DNA of 8,872 bases from Bacteroidota bacterium (GTDB lineage Bacteria; Bacteroidota; Bacteroidia; Bacteroidales; SZUA-534). Below, in pieces: positions 7,411 to 8,872 of this stretch. The stretch's first letter is position 1. The number at the start of each line of letters is the position of its first letter. A program made the position numbers and the translations under genes. The notes beneath the pieces were generated by a model. It was not told the origin of the DNA and ran no database searches. It worked only from the letters and a program-made list of their open reading frames with translations. The DNA lies in NCBI GenBank assembly GCA_020047835.1, contig JAIFNJ010000251.1:1-8872 (forward strand), read 5' to 3'.

Positions 7411-8436
7411 ATGCGAAATAAAGTTGTTTATTGGTTTTTGTTAGCAATTTTAACAGGTTCATCCATGGTGGGATGCAAGGTGGTGGGAACCGTTCAAATT
7501 GAAGTAATTAAACCAGCCGGTACCACATTACCAAATCAGGTTAACAGCCTCATTGTATTGAATAACTATCAAATTTCAGCGAATGATAGTTTTTCCAATA
7601 GCACCCAAAAAACCTATTATTTATTAGATACATTAGCATCGCATAAAATAATAGATCAATTGGTTTATTTTTTAAACGAATCACCCCGCATTGATACTTG
7701 TTTGAACTATCCGGCCTTAATTTACAGGCAAACAAAAGACCGGATGAAACCAATTGCTCCGTCTGAAATAAATCGTATAACTGAAAAATATCAGGTTGAT
7801 GCGTTGCTATCGCTCGAAGGTTTTGGTATAATTCATTCCATTGCAAAAATTTCTCAATTCGACGGATACAGTTATACGTCCAATAATTTACTTGCACTTT
7901 ATGTAAATTCTGTTTGGAAACTATATCTTCCCGGTAATGAAACCAGCTTAGATAATTGGATTCATCGGGATACCTTGTTCATCCCGGAGATTATTAATTT
8001 GAATGAATTTCGCGAAACGATAGAAACTTCCGATGGGTTGGATTGGCTTTCCTATAAGATAGCTGCGCAAGTTGCTCCTAAAGTATCTGATAAATTGGCT
8101 CCATATTGGATTCCTGTGCAGCGGGATTTTTTTTATAACCAGAATTCTGAAATGCAGGCAGCAGCAAATTATGCCTATCGCGATGAATGGCTTAAAGCAG
8201 CAGCTATATGGCAAAAACTTTCTTCAGATGAGGATATATGGATTTCAGGTGCCTCATGTCACAATATGGCACTGGCTTGTGAAGTGGCAGGAAAGCTTGA
8301 ATTAGCCCTGATTTGGGAGAAAAAAGCATTGGAAAAATTAAATAATAACACAACACAAAATTATTATCGATTGCTGGAATATCGAATCAAAGAAGCTGAA
8401 TTATTAAACAAACAATTTGGAGTAACAAAGGATTAG
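7411..8436 (+). CDS. Lipoprotein of the DUF6340 type with C-terminal TPR-like repeats
   Basis: A 341-residue predicted lipoprotein of unknown function. The signal peptide has a basic start (MRNK), a hydrophobic stretch and a lipobox-like MVGC with the lipidated cysteine at C22, followed by lysine. The segment after it (VEVIKP-like, then LPNQVNSLIVLNNY) and the later DALLSLEGF and PYWIPVQRDFFY match what I recall of the Bacteroidota DUF6340 family. Residues about 245-312 form two TPR-like helical pairs with a W-A-W pattern (YRDEWLKAAAIWQKL, then HNMALACEVAGKLELAL), suggesting protein-protein contact. It would sit in the periplasm, on the inner leaflet of the outer membrane or on the inner membrane. 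The gene starts 10 bases after the stop of the VWA-like gene with no promoter between, so the two are probably one operon and may work together. No enzymatic motif is visible. Confidence 0.8.
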   Translation: MRNKVVYWFLLAILTGSSMVGCKVVGTVQIEVIKPAGTTLPNQVNSLIVLNNYQISANDSFSNSTQKTYYLLDTLASHKIIDQLVYFLNESPRIDTCLNYPALIYRQTKDRMKPIAPSEINRITEKYQVDALLSLEGFGIIHSIAKISQFDGYSYTSNNLLALYVNSVWKLYLPGNETSLDNWIHRDTLFIPEIINLNEFRETIETSDGLDWLSYKIAAQVAPKVSDKLAPYWIPVQRDFFYNQNSEMQAAANYAYRDEWLKAAAIWQKLSSDEDIWISGASCHNMALACEVAGKLELALIWEKKALEKLNNNTTQNYYRLLEYRIKEAELLNKQFGVTKD

Positions 8437-8439
8437 TTA

Positions 8440-8518
8440 TAGAGTATAGAATGTAGAAAAAAGAAGTTAGAGATTAGAAGCCTTTGGTCTTCATTCTTCC
8501 AACTTCGGTCTTCGGTCT
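8440..8518. repeat. Seven-base-period inverted repeat (TAGAnnn units, then nnnnTCT units)
   Basis: Six consecutive heptamers on the left (8440-8481) follow TAGAnnn, five exactly and one as AAGAAGT. After two bases, five heptamers on the right (8484-8518) end in TCT or ACT, including TCGGTCT twice in tandem and TTGGTCT once. The right half is broadly the reverse complement of the left, with GAAGTT at 8463-8468 matching AACTTC at 8501-8506, so an imperfect hairpin can form. It fills the spacer between the lipoprotein stop and the protease gene. It may end transcription of the upstream operon or be a dispersed intergenic repeat; it lacks a T-tract. Confidence 0.65.
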
Positions 8519-8560
8519 AAAGAACGAAAGTTCACATTAAAAATCACAAATAAATAGAAC

Positions 8561-8872
8561 ATGTACCATCCTTTTTTTTATGTAATAGTAGCAATTACAG
8601 TGATTGATTTTATTTTGGAACGGGGCCTCGATTGGTTAAATGCAGCATGGCGTTCCAAACCAATTCCTGAGCTACTTCAGGGTATTTATGACGAAGAGAA
8701 ATATAGTAAGCAACAAGAGTATGCCAAAATAACGGATCGTTTTTCGCTTTTTACCTCATCAATTAGTTTTATTCTCACATTGCTTTTTTTATTCTTTCAA
8801 GGATTCGAATGGTTAAATACATTGCTGTTAGGTTATATTGAAAACCCGGTGGTACTTGGGCTGATTTTTTTT
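8561..8872 (+). CDS. N-terminal part of an M48/Ste24-type membrane endopeptidase (3' end cut by window)
   Basis: The first 104 residues of a protein that runs off the window. The family consists of integral-membrane zinc metalloproteases; the Ste24 branch cleaves CAAX-type prenylated proteins in eukaryotes, while bacterial members probably act in membrane protein quality control. A membrane helix at about 4-19 is followed by a conserved segment KPIPELLQGIYDEEKYSKQQ (33-52), which is the hallmark of the Ste24 N-terminal domain, then a second helix at about 64-80 and the beginning of a third at about 96. The zinc-binding HExxH lies beyond the window, so activity cannot be judged. ATG at 8561 is the first start after the heptad repeat and gives the expected N-terminus. 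I see no TAnnTTTG box close upstream. Residue pattern strongly supports the family. Confidence 0.82.
   Translation, partial: MYHPFFYVIVAITVIDFILERGLDWLNAAWRSKPIPELLQGIYDEEKYSKQQEYAKITDRFSLFTSSISFILTLLFLFFQGFEWLNTLLLGYIENPVVLGLIFF

Noticed and set aside
7550..8305. Open stretches on both strands within the lipoprotein gene, up to 115 codons
   Set aside because: The plus-strand frame at 7411-8436 has a signal peptide, lipobox and family-like C-terminus; the alternatives have cysteine- and isoleucine-rich compositions typical of out-of-frame translation.
8440..8518. The heptad repeat as a CRISPR array
   Set aside because: Units are 7 bases with no unique spacers of 25-40 bases, and no cas gene is near.

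Overview
The window looks like ordinary chromosomal DNA of an AT-rich member of the Bacteroidota. Four things point there: a TlpA-type thioredoxin with the DUF4369/DUF5106 layout, a DUF6340-type lipoprotein, a large cytoplasmic PAS/GAF hybrid histidine kinase of the kind common in that phylum, and upstream sequences matching the Bacteroidota promoter (-7 TAnnTTTG, once with a well-spaced -33 TTTG) with no strong Shine-Dalgarno sites. Genus and species cannot be told from the sequence. I see no transposase, integrase, phage gene, CRISPR array, tRNA or rRNA.

Layout from left to right. (1) Positions 1-1435, minus strand: an exported thioredoxin-like protein with a CGHC active site, cut at its C-terminus by the window edge. 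(2) 1436-1859: a divergent AT-rich intergenic region with a candidate promoter for each flanking gene and a perfect 10-bp A/T inverted repeat. (3) 1860-4391, plus: an 843-residue soluble hybrid sensor kinase (two PAS-like regions, GAF-like region, HisKA, HATPase, receiver). (4) 4497-5243, plus: a FabG-type short-chain reductase behind its own -7 motif and ending in a clear intrinsic terminator at 5267-5301. (5) 5316-7400 and 7411-8436, plus: a two-gene unit with a 10-bp gap, encoding a membrane-anchored von Willebrand A-like protein with an intact DxSxS motif and a DUF6340-like TPR lipoprotein. (6) 8437-8560: an intergenic spacer built of a 7-bp-period inverted repeat. (7) 8561-8872, plus: the first 104 residues of an M48/Ste24-type membrane protease.

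The genes do not form one obvious pathway. The recurring theme is the cell envelope: an exported redox protein, a predicted periplasmic VWA protein with a co-transcribed lipoprotein, and a membrane protease, next to a fatty-acid-type reductase and a cytoplasmic signalling kinase whose output partner is not in the window. I found no clear undescribed system. The best candidates for a second look are the VWA/lipoprotein pair, the terminator lying directly against the GTG start of the VWA gene, and the heptad-periodic inverted repeat before the protease gene.
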